Shown here: in pieces, positions 22,740 to 35,000 of the stretch | Position numbering within the stretch: the first letter of the stretch is position 1 | How the letters are laid out: each line of letters begins with the position of its first letter | From: Dryomyza anilis | Taxonomy: Eukaryota; Arthropoda; Insecta; Diptera; Dryomyzidae | NCBI GenBank assembly: GCA_951804985.1 | Contig: OX638130.1 | Span: 105,226,040 to 105,290,039, forward strand | DNA: 64,000 nucleotides | Direction of reading: 5' to 3' | The notes under the pieces: generated by a model | What the model saw: only the letters and a program-made list of their open reading frames with translations | Told to the model about the DNA's origin: nothing | Database searches by the model: none | Made by a program: the position numbers and the translations under genes

Positions 22740-24880
22740 ATTGATTTAATACTATTGCAAAATATATACAAAATTTTAAAACGATTTAATAATAATAACT
22801 AAATTTTATATTATATTTAATCTTACACGTTCATTTATAGTTTAATATACTATATTGGACAACAAAAATCAACTTTAATGTTTTTTTTTCTGCTTTTAGT
22901 TTGTAAAACGACTGCGCCTTAATGATTTTAGATTTTATAAACATTAATTACTAGACAGAAATACATTTAATGCATTTTTGCACATAAAATCATGCGAGAA
23001 ATAATGATTAATAATTAACTAAAAGTTTTTTTTATACAATTTATAAAAATATATTTTTATATTTGCAACAAACAATGGATTACGCATTCATTTCTAGATC
23101 AATATATCAGATAGTGTACCAAGAATTGTTTTTTTTTTTTTATAAATAAGCGTATTCACAGTTTCATGGTATTTGTACGACATTGTATAGTCAAAATAAA
23201 AAGTCTGTAACTGTAGCAAAAAAGGTTGCCAATATAGGAAAAATGTTTGCTGAAAAGAGGAAAGCGCCGGATTTCGCCGAAACAGCAAATTATAGTTTGC
23301 TATTTCAGTAAACTTTTTTTATGCTATTAGAGCAGACAATTTTAGCTGTTTTAACTAATTTTTTGCTGTTAACTCCAATTCATAAAAAGAAAATATTTTT
23401 TTATTTTAACTTTATTTTACTCTTGCATTATTATTACATAGAAGAAATATCTCTTTTAAATAGACATGTTGTCGAATAAGAGTCTACGAATCATAGACAC
23501 CCGCAGCAGCGTCTCGTGACCATGGCGCCATCTAGTGCAGGTTAGCTACATTAGCGATATGCACACCAGTGACACTAGCACGATCTTGATCACTAGCAGA
23601 ACAAAGATTCCCTGTAAATGCAATTTAAAGTTTGCTAAAACTTAGCATTCAGAGTTTGCTATTAATAGCAGACTTTTTATTTTGAGTGTACGAATAAGAC
23701 AGTACGGTAATTGAACTGTGAACACCACTTATCTGCTTGTTCAAATATTTCGTCAAATAAATGCAGCTGATTCTTATAAAATTAGGATGTTTTGAAATTA
23801 TCATTAATATTCCTCGATTTTAAAAGTAAAATAAATTAACATTTTATGTGCACTATTTTCTTCAATTTCACAATTTTTCTTCATTTCACAAAATACGACA
23901 CCAAAAAACATGCATCAGGGCTACTCTCAAATACAACACATGTGGCATTTCAATTTTATAAGGAATGCAACAACAAATTGACGTTTCTGTGTTATTGTAT
24001 CGTATATATACTACATGGTAAGAATACCAAACTAAAATACGATGAACTGTGAATACGCTAAATGTGTGCCGATGATGCTTTAACCTTGAACTGACTAAAT
24101 TGAAACTTTATAAAACAAAAAACAAAGTAGATAGTTTCTATAACTCATTCGAGCAATAATTGGGTGAAAGTGACGTCACATATTCTGGAATTCGAAAACT
24201 TTTGACTTTCTGTAACTTGATAAATTAACCACGTGAGATAAATTGTATTTTACGTTGTATTGTACACTGTTTATATCAATAAAATATTCGTGACTCATTT
24301 TGAAATACAAAATATTTAATATTTAGTTATTTTACTCTTTGGCGCACTTTTTCTTCTCACTGCCACCAAGACAAGTGAGAATGAACTTGAATGTCAGCAA
24401 TGTCAATATAAAAATACTGATTGCAGTATTCCCATTTTACCACATTCGAGAATGACGTCATTTCGAGAAATTCATTCAAGAAAACACTTCAAGAAATGAT
24501 ACAGAAATGGGCCACTGATCGCAACTGCTGCTTAAAGCCTAACTAATCCTTGAATATTTAAATTTGAAAAATGTTGATCATCCATTCTTTAACTTTCAAA
24601 AACTGACGCATGCACACACAAGGCGTTGGTTGGTTCCACTTCAAGTATTTCAATATAGTTTTGTATTTAAGTGACCTCAAAGAAAAACACAGCGTAAATG
24701 ATAGAGAAATTGAATTAATTTTGTGCTTTCGAGAAAGCGTCCTATGTGTGTCGTCGTTAATCAACAAAAAAAAAACCTTTGATCTACTGACATGAACTAG
24801 AAATGTCTACATTTTATAGTTTAAGGCAGGTCACGTACATGGCTTCACTTAGCCAGGCATATTTTAAATGCAATTATTTA
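22740..24880. other. Repeat-poor AT-rich DNA
   Basis: No gene recognised. 23490-23600 is locally richer in GC (CACCCGCAGCAGCGTCTCGT, GCGCCATCTAGTG) and could be a relic. The short frames here (23094-23288, 23846-24052, 24558-24795) have no family features and overlap on both strands. Confidence 0.35.
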
Positions 24881-25130
24881 GTTTTCATTTCATTGGCAAA
24901 TTCAGTTTTCGCGCAGTGTAGTCGTTCGTGACATAGAAACGCATAGTAGTTTGCTACATCAACCGGCAAGTTGGGCAGATGAGCGAAACAACAAATAATA
25001 AAATATTTAATGTTTTCTAAACATTTCTAAGATTTAAACAACATGTAGTATGTATTAGTATCGAAAAAAGCTCGATCGTTTGAAACCCCCCTCAACTGAG
25101 CAACAGAATACCAAGCAGTTGAACGTTTCA

Positions 25131-25253
25131 ATGAGCGTCTGCCAAAGCGTAACATCGCCAACAAAAATAACAACAACAACAACGGCATTACAATTTATTA
25201 AAGCTGCCTCAGCTGTTGCGGCGACAGCGGCAGCGCACAGTGGCCAAAACTAA
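25131..25253 (+). CDS. Small ORF in GC-richer island (40 residues), uncertain
   Basis: ATG 25131 opens a 40-residue frame, Thr- then Ala-rich (start MSVCQSVTSPTKITTTTT, end AAAHSGQN), in a stretch of clearly non-AT-rich sequence that runs from about 24900 (TTCAGTTTTCGCGCAGTGTA, an initiator-like start) to 25255. CAA/ACA and GCA/GCG triplets are typical of fly 5' leaders. It may be a noncoding first exon of the anoctamin gene with an upstream ORF. Low confidence as a protein. Confidence 0.2.
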   Translation: MSVCQSVTSPTKITTTTTALQFIKAASAVAATAAAHSGQN

Positions 25254-25467
25254 CAAATAGTCTAAACAAAATATTTTTTTTTTATAGTAGTTTTGAATCA
25301 TTTATACTACGCGAATCAGAAGAATAATTCAGATATCAATCTATGGATCGGAACAATTTTTGTTCAATAATTGTCTAAAAGCATTAATGACTTTTTTTTG
25401 TATTGTCTCAAAATTGAACGTTGTCTTTCACGTGGCACACAATTAAATAAGAGCGAAAAACTACACT

Positions 25468-25690
25468 ACACCCAGAAAAAAATACTATATAAATAATAGT
25501 TTTTTACTATTAAAAATAGTCAATAGGATAAATTATTATTTTAATCAGAAAATACCATTAAATACTAGAAAATACCATGACATTTCCAATGAGTTTATAT
25601 GAGAAGATTTATTTTTTCTATACTATTAAATCAATAATTGTCCTATTGACCAATTTCAATGGGATCTGACGGAATTTTTTTCTGGTTGTA
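25468..25690 (+). mobile_element. ACACCCAGAAAAAAAT MITE, copy 1
   Basis: TIRs TACACCCAGAAAAAAAT and ATTTTTTTCTGGTTGTA. Inside: ATAATAGTTTTTTACTATTA, TCAATAGGATAAATTATTA, GAAAATACCATTAAATACTA. About 223 bp. Two other copies, at 40529 and 43759, share these blocks in the same orientation. Confidence 0.75.
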
Positions 25691-26050
25691 TGATGGGGTA
25701 CAAGGCATTTGAAAAATGACATCTGTGACTACATTTTGACATTTATATTTATCAAAATTGCGACTGGCCTGTTGTCAGTTTATTATTTCTTCATTTTTTG
25801 AAGAAAAATTCCTGGGCTAATGCAATAGTCGCAAAAAATGCATTTTCATTTAAAAGTTCAACAAAGTCTCTACTGATCCTAAAATATAAAAGACAGTGCG
25901 ATATATCGTCGATGATACTGCAAAACTGCCTAACTGTATGTGAAAATTACGCTTAATTTTGTGTTATAATCCGGTTTTAAATGATATGTTGATCGGATAA
26001 ATTATATAAATGTCATTATAAGCTATGACACACTTAATTTTGCATGAAGT

Positions 26051-26377
26051 AAGTGCAAAAGTCGCGGTAGCTCAGTGGTTAGTGCGTTGGACTGCGAGCT
26101 GAAAGGTCCCCGGTTCAAGCCTGGACTGGGGCTAACAACATCTTTTCATAGAAACATTTTTCTATACCGCGCTACCTCTCGGCAGTAAATGGCAAACCTA
26201 CGGAATAAAAACCTTGCCTATGAAAAGCTCTCACCCGCCGTTCGGATTCGGCAATAAATTGTAGGTCCCACCACTTTGAGTACAAATATAACACGCACAG
26301 CTCAAAATGGTGAGAGAGCTCTGCCTATGTTCCTATAGGACTGTAGCGCCAAACTATTATTATTATGAAGTGCAAAA
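26051..26377 (+). mobile_element. tRNA-derived SINE with 10-bp target duplication
   Basis: The element spans 26061-26367. Its head is tRNA-like with a pol III A box (TAGCTCAGTGGTT, 26068-26080) and B box (GGTTCAAGCCT, 26112-26122). A body follows (CTACCTCTCGGCAGTAAATG, GGCAATAAATTGTAGGTCCC, GACTGTAGCGCCAA) and an ATT-repeat tail. AAGTGCAAAA flanks it exactly on both sides (26051-26060 and 26368-26377), a direct target-site duplication that points to fairly recent insertion. The head is too diverged in its stems to be a working tRNA gene. Confidence 0.85.
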
Positions 26378-26925
26378 TTGATACTCAAAATAGTTTTGTT
26401 TGTTCTGTAAAATTCATTTTGTTAGAGGTATTCGAAAATGTAGATAGGCGGTTTTGCAGTATCACTGACGATATATAATTTAAAAGTTGAATATCATATC
26501 TTTTCAATACAATTTATTTCATAGATGCTTGATGGTTACACTGCCGTGGTGTAGAGGCTTAAATTAAAATGACTCAATAAGACTAAGCTTACGGAAACTT
26601 TCATCCAGTTTCATGGCAGTTTTATCCTTGTCAGACAGGTTGTGATGAGTAACGAACTAAATACTACCAAAGTCTTTTTCGTGGGGTGGCTCTAAAGAAC
26701 ACCGCACCACAGCGATGAGTCAACGTAAAGATTTAATTACTCCAGGTGGTATCCACACAAATGGCAATCCATCCGCTTCGGAGGCTGAGGCAAGGATTCT
26801 GGATGCCTCAATTCAGACTAACCCCCCACGGTACGATGATAGTTCATCGTACCCTCCGTACCTCCTGTAGCTAAGGATTCGCCGTACTATTCCATCTCTC
26901 AGATATATGAGACTGCTACACATAG

Positions 26926-27215
26926 AATAGAGATTCGTTGCGCCAACAAACTCTTTGTCCAACCAACTTATTCGGTTCTCTCAACTGCTTAGTTGGTTGA
27001 TATTGTCAAAATAAAAAGAGTTGTAATTTGTACTACAACCAATTTCGACCTGTTTTAAAACAATTTAGTACAAATTTAGAACTATTAACAGTGTGTATAG
27101 ACTAATATTTCATATGTTTAGGGTAAAATGACATTTTCGCCAGCAAGTTTGTAAACCATTCGATTTAACCGAACGAAGTTATTTGGTACAACTAACTTTT
27201 TCATTCTTCCAACCT
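26926..27215 (+). mobile_element. TTGCGCCAACCAACTC repeat, copy d
   Basis: AGAGATTCGTTGCGCCAACA, ACTTATTCGGTTCTCTCAAC, AAAAAGAGTTGTAATTTGTA and GTGTGTATAGACTAATATTT match copy a at 15567. Same orientation as copy a. Confidence 0.65.
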
Positions 27216-27765
27216 TTCCGAATTTAAAAAAAATGTTAGTAAATAATTCGAAAAATAAGTGTTGTTGTAAAAATGTTGTTTAAAAAATAACGGACAAAAA
27301 AAAATTCAAAAAAATAACCGAACAAAAAATTTCCAAAAAAAATGTTTGAAAAAAAAAATAGAAAAAAACTTTTTTCAAGCAACATTTTTTTTATATATAT
27401 TTTTATAAATATAACTTTTTATTAATAAAAAGTTATAATTATAAATAAATATATTATAAAACATTTTACTAATTTATGCATGTCGAGCAAGCATTATAAC
27501 ATAGAAATAGCATTCTTCAATATGAAGTAAAATATGTTGTATTTTTTTGTTTTTGCTCATTAATATGATGAAACTTATTCTTCACATACAGTTTATCATA
27601 TTGAAAAACACTTTTTCGACAGTTACCAAGCGTTCATCATATTTATGATCGCATTCATAACATTGATGTCGTTAGTCATTAATATTATGAATGGTTCTTC
27701 AATACAACGAATCATGGTTTGAAGAACGGAATTCATCAATATGATGTACACTTTTTTTCTGTGTA
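27216..27765 (-). mobile_element. ATCATNTTGATGA family element, copy B (inverted)
   Basis: On the minus strand it reads ..CATCATATTGATGAATTCCG.. to ..TGCTTGCTCGACATGCATAA.., matching copy A at 10333-11055. The plus-strand edge is CACTTTTTTTCTGTGTAAT at 27750-27767. The 27230-27470 part is an A/T-only stretch as in copy A. Confidence 0.6.
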
Positions 27766-27867
27766 ATATTTTGATCTAGATTCCTCATAAAATAATAAAA
27801 TGATACTGTCTGTTTTTATCTTCGTTACCGATTACAATTGAAGCATGCTTTTTCGCTAAAAAAAAAT

Positions 27868-28050
27868 ATACGACTTATAACGTAAAACGAAACAAAAACG
27901 AATTCGTCAACGAAAACGTCAGAAATTCCAGTAAGAATCAGACTTCAGAATTATGTTGACTTGCTCATTTAGTCAATAAAATAAATGATTTTACTAGAAA
28001 TTCTGACGTTTTTTTGACGAATTCGTTTTCGTTTCGTCTTACATAACAAT
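27868..28050. mobile_element. Palindromic MITE, ACGAATTCGT / CAGAAATTC family, copy 1
   Basis: The left arm ACGTAAAACGAAACAAAAAC.. GAATTCGTC..AACGTCAGAAATTC is mirrored by GAATTCTGACGTTTTTTTGA..CGAATTCGTTTTCGTTTCGT at 27995-28045. About 180 bp. A related copy is at 56200-56365. Confidence 0.7.
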
Positions 28051-28129
28051 GGGATAATTAATAAACTTGAACTTGAAATAACGTATTTGAAAATAAGAAG
28101 TTTACTCTTTTTATTGGCACTTTAACCCA

Positions 28130-28433
28130 CGGTGCGTTGGCGGCGAAGCTAGCGTCTGGAACCGTCGAATTAATTAGAGAATGAGTAGAACTATATCAAT
28201 AACAACAACAACAAAAAACAACAATATCAACTAATAGCGGCCTACTGAGAGCGCTCCAAATGCCACCCAGCCAAAGAGTCAGCCCAACAGCCAGGCCAGC
28301 CAGCCAGCGTATCCAAAATCTCAATCAGTAACAAAGCGGCAACGCGCGCGAACGCACAATTTTTATTTCTTTTTAGCCACAACTTGATTAAGCGATATTT
28401 TAAACACGCTACAGACGGTCATCGTCGACGTTT
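28130..28433 (+). promoter_or_regulatory. Likely promoter and first noncoding exon of the anoctamin gene
   Basis: A GC-richer 300-bp block with CAACAAC repeats and GCCAGCCAGCCAGCG. TCAGT at 28325-28329 could be the initiator, and a GTGAGT donor begins at 28434 after CATCGTCGACGTTT. An acceptor TTTTGCAG precedes 28641, so a leader exon 28641-29088 could join to it and carry the start codon at 29076. No TATA box. Inferred from sequence only. Confidence 0.35.
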
Positions 28434-28640
28434 GTGAGTGGCTCTGCTATTTCTATATTGGTCAAAAAACAAAAAAAACAAAAAAAAAAAAAAAAAAACA
28501 AATTATTGTTTACTATAGTTCACTTTGTTGTTGTTCTTGTTTGTGTTTCAATTTGTTTTTGTATTTTTTTTTTCGTTTTACAAAAATAACTAATTTAATG
28601 CAAAATTTTTAAATTGAATGAAATTTTTAACATTTTGCAG

Positions 28641-29088
28641 AGCCAACCAAAAGTATTAAATAATAAAGAGGCAAATACAACAATAACAACAACAATACGT
28701 ACAACAACAAATACAGTGCGTGTTAGAAATATATACTACAATTACAACAACAACAATAATAACAACACCAACAGTGGGCATGTATTTGCTTTGTTGTAAT
28801 TCGGTTTCCGTTGATGTTGCTGCTACTACTTCTGCTCCGGGTGCCATATTGTGACCTCTCTAACGTTGCATTCAATGAAAACAGCTAGAAGAAAAAAAAA
28901 AACAAATATTTCAAATTTAGTTCAAATTTGAATTGAATTCATTCGCAAGTGTTTTTATAACGTTTTTTTAATATACTTTAATTCGTACTATATACCCTAC
29001 CACCTGCATTTCAACACACACACACACCCACCCACCCAAATCAAGTAACCACGCTGGAGTTTTATCTCGAACAACATGTATTCGGCGG
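28641..29088 (+). other. Probable 5' leader exon with start codon of the anoctamin gene
   Basis: Begins after CATTTTGCAG, is rich in CAA/ACA triplets, and ends at a donor (G|GTAATT) 13 bases into the coding sequence. The ATG at 29076 has a good fly context (CAACATG). The 61- and 63-codon frames inside are low-complexity triplet artefacts. Confidence 0.4.
29076..29088 (+). CDS. Anoctamin coding exon 1 (13 nt, start codon)
   Basis: Encodes MYSA plus the first base of a Val codon, which the next exon completes (G|TA). Chosen because the exon at 34454 is open upstream of its own ATG (RTHDYEYPESE) and needs a phase-1 partner, and this ATG with donor GTAATT supplies it. If wrong, translation would start at Met 34489. 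Confidence 0.5.
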
Positions 29089-32000
29089 GTAATTAAAATC
29101 AAAAATTTCGTGTGCTATCCAAAATGTATTGATTGTTGTTTAACTGTTTTATAATATTTTGTCTGTTTGAATTAGTCGCCTTTTATGCAAATTTGTTGCT
29201 TTTTTTAAAAATGTTTGTAAATCAAAAATACAGCTTTCTATATAATTTTTCTATACTGTTATTTTGTCGTTTTTCAACTTTTTTGTTTTTTTTTTGTTTA
29301 GCCATTTATGCACATATATTATTAGCTCATGTTCATTATCGCGTCATTTTTGATCGTTTCATTTGGTGACTTTTTTTTATATGAGTTTCAGCCATAAATT
29401 GATACTTGAAATAAAAAAAATATAAAAATAAAACATAAACATGTCATATATTAAGCTGCTATTATAGCAATTTTGGCAATGAACTGAATACTTACACTGA
29501 AAAAATAAAAATTAAAAAATTCAATTTCGTTTGAAATACAAACCCCCAGACAAAATTTTTGGCTGGGTCGAGGCAGTTCCGAAACATTTCCTCGACATAT
29601 ATCAAACAGACAATGGCGGAGTTTGTATCAAAAGCTGTCTGTTTTCTGCACGTTCGCCAAATATGGCGTGAATCTGTCATAAAAATTCCACAAAAATTTA
29701 AAACCTGCTATACACTTCCCAAAATATTCTATATATCGGTGCGTTTGCCGGAAATATGCCCGAAATATTTAAGAAAAATGCCCAGACAATATTTTTGGCA
29801 GGGTCGAGGAAGTTCAGAAACATTTTCTCGACATATTTCTGACAGACAAAGACGGAGTTTGTATCAAAAGCTGTCGGTTTTTTTGCCTATTCCCAAAATA
29901 TGGCGTGGTGAATCTGTCATTAAAATGCCATCAAATTATACAACTAGTTGTAGCAGCTGCTATATACTTCCGAAGATATTCCAATTAGTAAGTTTGCCAG
30001 AAATATGCCCGAAATATTCGTGAAAAATGTCAGAAATGTTTGTCTCACAGACAAAATTGTTGGCAAGGTCGAAGTAAATAGTTCAGAAACATTTTCTCTA
30101 CATCCCCAGACAAAATTGTTAGCAGAGTCGAGACAGTTCAGAAACATTTCCCCGACATTTTTCAAACAGACAAAGTCCGTGTTTGTATCAAAAGCTGTCT
30201 GATTTCTGCCCGTTTCCCAAATATGGCGTGAATCTGCCATTAAAATGCCATCGAATTGTACAACCTGCTATACACTTTCCAAGATATTCCTACTAGCTGT
30301 GCGTTTGCCCGAAATATTCCTGAAAAATGCAAGAAACGTTTGTCTCGGGCGTTTATAATTTACGTTAGAACATCCCGAGACAAAATTAAAGTCATTTTTC
30401 AGAAATATTTTCGGCATACAGACAAATAAATAAAGTGTGTAGGAAACGTATGGCAGATTATCAAATTTTCTGGAATTCCCGCCAGTTTCCCGTCATTTTT
30501 TGGGAACGGACAGAAAACAGTCAGCTTTTGATACAAACTACGCCGTTGTCTACTTTAAGTCTTTCATAAATAAATTTCTAAACTGCCTTGAGTCTGATAA
30601 AAATTGTGTCTTGGGATGTCTTTCTTACAAAATGTTCGTTTTGTATTTTAAATTACATAATTTCTTATACTATTCCTAACAAAATATACGGCGTGTAAAA
30701 GACATACAAATAGGTGCACAAAATGCAGGCAAACGCAGTAGTTTTCCAGCAGAAACTCTACATATTTTCGGTAGAAAAAAACCTGTCTGTTGTCTACCAT
30801 CCGCAGGTAACAGGCAGGCAAACACTGTAGCATTAAAGCAGGATGTCAACAGATTTTCAGATAATCAAAAGCCATATAACCATCAGACAGGCAAACAGGA
30901 AGTCAACAAATTTTCAGATGCTTTTTGGCAGACAACTGCGGAGTTTGTCTGCCATATAACCAATAGCTCAACAGCTGGTTATTGAATATTGTACGAATTT
31001 GGAGGGAGAAATATAGAATGTAAAAACAAACAAATTTTTATCTGTCGTAAACTATTTGAGGCAAGCTACATTTCTTTTACTAAACAACTGCCTTGAGGCA
31101 GCTTTTCTGTCTGCCGACAACTGTCTTCCGATATTCAGCCGACAACTTGCTACAAGCTAGCCTTTCTCAGGAGACTTCTAAAAGCAGATCATGGCAGCTA
31201 AATATTTTGATTGCCTGCTAAATGCCGTCGGCAGGTTGCCCCTTTAAAATTATCAATTGTGTTATTCTGCCCAAAAACTGCTATAAGGCAGCCTTTTTTA
31301 AGTGATTTCCCAAAACAGAGAGTGGCAGCTAAACATTTTAACTGCTTTCTATAAAAACTGCTGTTTCTAAAGCAATTTTCAATGACTACTGGCTTTTATT
31401 ATTTGCGTCCCATTCCTCAAATTTACATAGAGGCAGATATTTTCAGAATATTTAAAACAAAACTTTAAATGTCTGCCGATAACTGGCATCCGATATTCTA
31501 CCTAAAACCCACTAAAAGGCAGATTTTTCAAGAGACTTCTAAAAATAGATCAAGACAGCTAAATATTTTGAATGCCTGCTACAAGAAGCATCTTTTTGGA
31601 AGAGCAAATTTTCAATGACTACTCACCCAAAAATTATTTAAATACAGATGTTAAATTTGTCAAACTTATTTATATTTGTAATACAAACTCTCTGCTAAAC
31701 TGCTCCAATTACCTGCCATAAAAAAAATAAAATACAATTTTTAACTGCCGCCAATTACGTGAGGCAGGGTTGCATTAGTATTTCTGAAATCAGGGCGTAA
31801 CTTAAAAACAATCGTCGTTGAGCCCAGGGCTCTAATCACGTAACTTAAAAACGATCGTCGTCGAAACGATAGTCATAAAATTCTATCGTTTTTGCCTCAT
31901 TAAGACCATCGTCTAAACGATATCGTTAGACGATTATCGTCATACGTGATTAGAGACCAGGGCTCTAATCACGTCTGACGATAATCGTCTAACGATATCG

Positions 32001-35000
32001 TTTAGACGATAGTCTTACTTAAACAAAAACGATAGCGTTTTGTGACTATCGTTTCAACGACGATCGTTTTTAAGTTACGTGATGAGAGCCTAGGCTTTTC
32101 AAAAATATTTATATGACTGGGTAAGGTACAAAATCTGCATTGAGGCAGTTTTTCTGAAAAAGAATAAAATAAATATAAATGTTTGCCGACAACTGCCTTT
32201 CGATATTCTACCGAAAACTTGCTAAAAAGCAGCATTTTTCAAGAGACTTCCAAAACCTTACTTAAAGCTGCATAAAACCTGCTGTATTTAGGCTGTTGTT
32301 TTTGATGAAAATCAGTTTCTTTTTTATAAAAAAAAACAGCATGTGCCTTAAGTTAAATCTGTCAGAATACTGTGCTTTTTGTCAAAAATGTGCCGATATA
32401 CTGCAGGTTACATTCCGAATATTTCGACGCCTCTTACGAAAACTAGCACGTTTCAATTTGCTTATGAAAAACGGCACGTTTACATGTTATTCGTATAGCA
32501 AATTGTGCTGTTTTTCGCAAGCCAATTGAAACGTGCTAGTTTTCGTAAGAGGCGTCACAAAATCGACGCCTCTTACGAAAACTCTTTTGAGATTGTATTC
32601 AGAAAAAGTCACATTAAATTAAATATAGTCACATTAAAACATTTTATAATGATATAAAAAAAAATCCTATAAGCTAGACATAGCCTAGTCCGACTAATCT
32701 TATCATAAAAAACTAAATAGCTTCAAGATAATGCATTTCTATAATTGATATATTTAATAAATACACTTTTCGTAGGTCTGCTTTAATTTTAGTCAAAGTA
32801 AAACCGCACCACTATTTATCATTTTCGCACAGCAACAATATTTAAAGTATTAATAACTTAGTTTTATACTACGATATATATATATTTTTTTTTTATGTAA
32901 ATTTATTTTATCTGTATGTGGTTCTCTATGCTCTTTGATCAAATTTAGCTGGAATGCCGCTTTTGTTTTTTTTGGCAAACCATTATTTTTGTGTTTTATT
33001 TGGGGAACTCACAACGTTTTTGGAACACTGAATGCTCATTTAAACAACTATTACACTTAGCACATATATTTATTTCTGTTACAAAAATAATCTATAAGTG
33101 TGTATATTATTTTGTATAAGACTGAAGTAGTTAGCTGCTGTATAGTAACTACTATTGTAGGTTTTATCAGTTAATTGTGCAATGATAATAACAAAGTAAT
33201 ATGCATGTCGTTAAAAGCCACTTTAAAAGTTTTTTTTTGATTTATTTTCAAAACAAAAATTATTTAAAAATAATAAATAAACATATTTTTTGGTTTAAGT
33301 GTACAGCGAACTAAAAATATATTTATTTTTAGTTCTTTTGCAGATATGGTATAACAATATAAAATATATCTCTATGCGTAGTGATTAACGTCAATTTGTT
33401 TTTTAATTCTTTAAAACTATTAATAAAACTCTATGACTATAGTATTTAATAAACATAAATACAATGCAAACATAGACAAATTTTAAAAAGAAATCGACAA
33501 TTGGTTGTTTGGACTTTTGGATTGTTATCAATTTTTTGACAATTGATTGGCAATGTTGAGATTACGCATTGAGTCATTATATTTCAATTTTATTGGCATT
33601 TAAATTAAGAGATAATGTGTTTTATAGTTAACTTCCAATTTTCGATAGAAGTTGTATGCAAATTTAAATTCCTTTGATTTTTTTTGCAGAATTCCATTTT
33701 GAAACTCAAAATAAACGTTTTCAATCGAATTCACATCGTTTAAATTCTGTGAAACGAATTTAATTTAATCTTTGTTGTCAAATTATTTTAAAATATAATT
33801 CGAAAGACAATTAAAAAGACATTAAGCTAAATGTTTAAACCTCAATCAGATAAATACATTTTAGATGTATGGTCATTGGCTGTCACTTCCATATTTAATA
33901 ATTTTTCGTAATTACATTGATAAAATTAATGTATTTACTACAATGTATTCACTACTCTGAGTACAAATATAACACGTACAGCTCAAATGGTAAAAGAGCT
34001 CAGCTTATGTTCTGCAGAGCTGTAGCGCCACTAATTAATAAATTCTCTATATAATTTTTTTACATATTAAATACATTTGTATTAATTTGGCTTGATTTTA
34101 CTACAGAATGTATTTGAAAATCATTTTCTCAATCTGCAAAAACTCTGTACGCACATGACGAACGATCGTTCATATGTACGAAACGGGTTGAATGCAGCAT
34201 AATATTTATATTTCACAAAGTACTTAATAAATGTATGTTGAGTTTATACCAAAAAAAAATATATATAATATTCAACAATTTCTATCAAAATCAAATTTTC
34301 TCAAAATCCTCGCTTTGAATGTTAATTGTTCTGTTATTAGCCTATTTTAAACGTAAACTGTGCACTGTAGCATGTAGTTAGAATTCTATATTTTTATATA
34401 TTCAAAATCAAATATTTTCTAATTAAATATTAACACCAATTTATCATTTGCAGTACGCACCCACGACTACGAATATCCCGAATCCGAAATGGACGATCGC
34501 GAGAGTCTCTATTTTGACACAATATCGCTAGCCGATTCGGAGGCAGCCGCCGCAGCGGCAGCTCATCGCAAATCACTCTCACAATCGCGTAATACCATCT
34601 ATCATTCGGCCGTTGATTTGGCCGGCGATGAGACACCCTCAAAACGGAGTAGCATGAAAAATGGCAACAGTTTCAAGTCGTTCTGGAGTCCAAGCAATTA
34701 TCGTCATTCGACGGCTTTGGATCAATATGGAAATGGTGCTGGCGGTGGCGGCGGAGGTGACTGTACGGATGCCGCCATTGCGGCACAGGTATTGGCTATG
34801 CAAAATGGACGTGGCGGCAGTGGCGGCGGCATCAGTCTAAATCACAACGATGAGGTCTCTAGACGTCTCTTACAGAGTAGTACAAGTTCTATTAAAGATA
34901 AGAAATTGCCAATTACGTACTCCCAGTGGAAATTTAGGGTAAACGAATTTAAAAAGACAAGACATTTTTCTTTTATTTGTGTTCAAATTACTATTTGGGT

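Larger units (their letters stand above)
31080..32290. repeat. Degenerate repeats with CTGCC/GGCAG words
   Basis: Blocks at about 31085-31200, 31265-31370, 31430-31620 and 32136-32285 share GGCAGnTTTTCTG, TCTGCCGACAACTG, CGATATTC, TTTCAAGAGACTTC and GGCAGCTAAATATTTTG. They look like decayed copies of one element in the same direction. They are interrupted by the micro-MITE pair at 31828-32090. Confidence 0.55.

Noticed and set aside
26061..26135. tRNA gene
   Set aside because: A and B boxes are present but the stems do not pair well and the sequence continues into a SINE body with tail and target duplication.
29559..30023. 154-codon plus-strand ORF, with a long antiparallel ORF nearby
   Set aside because: It runs through the CAGAC repeat units; both strands are open simply because the repeat lacks stops, and no domain is visible.
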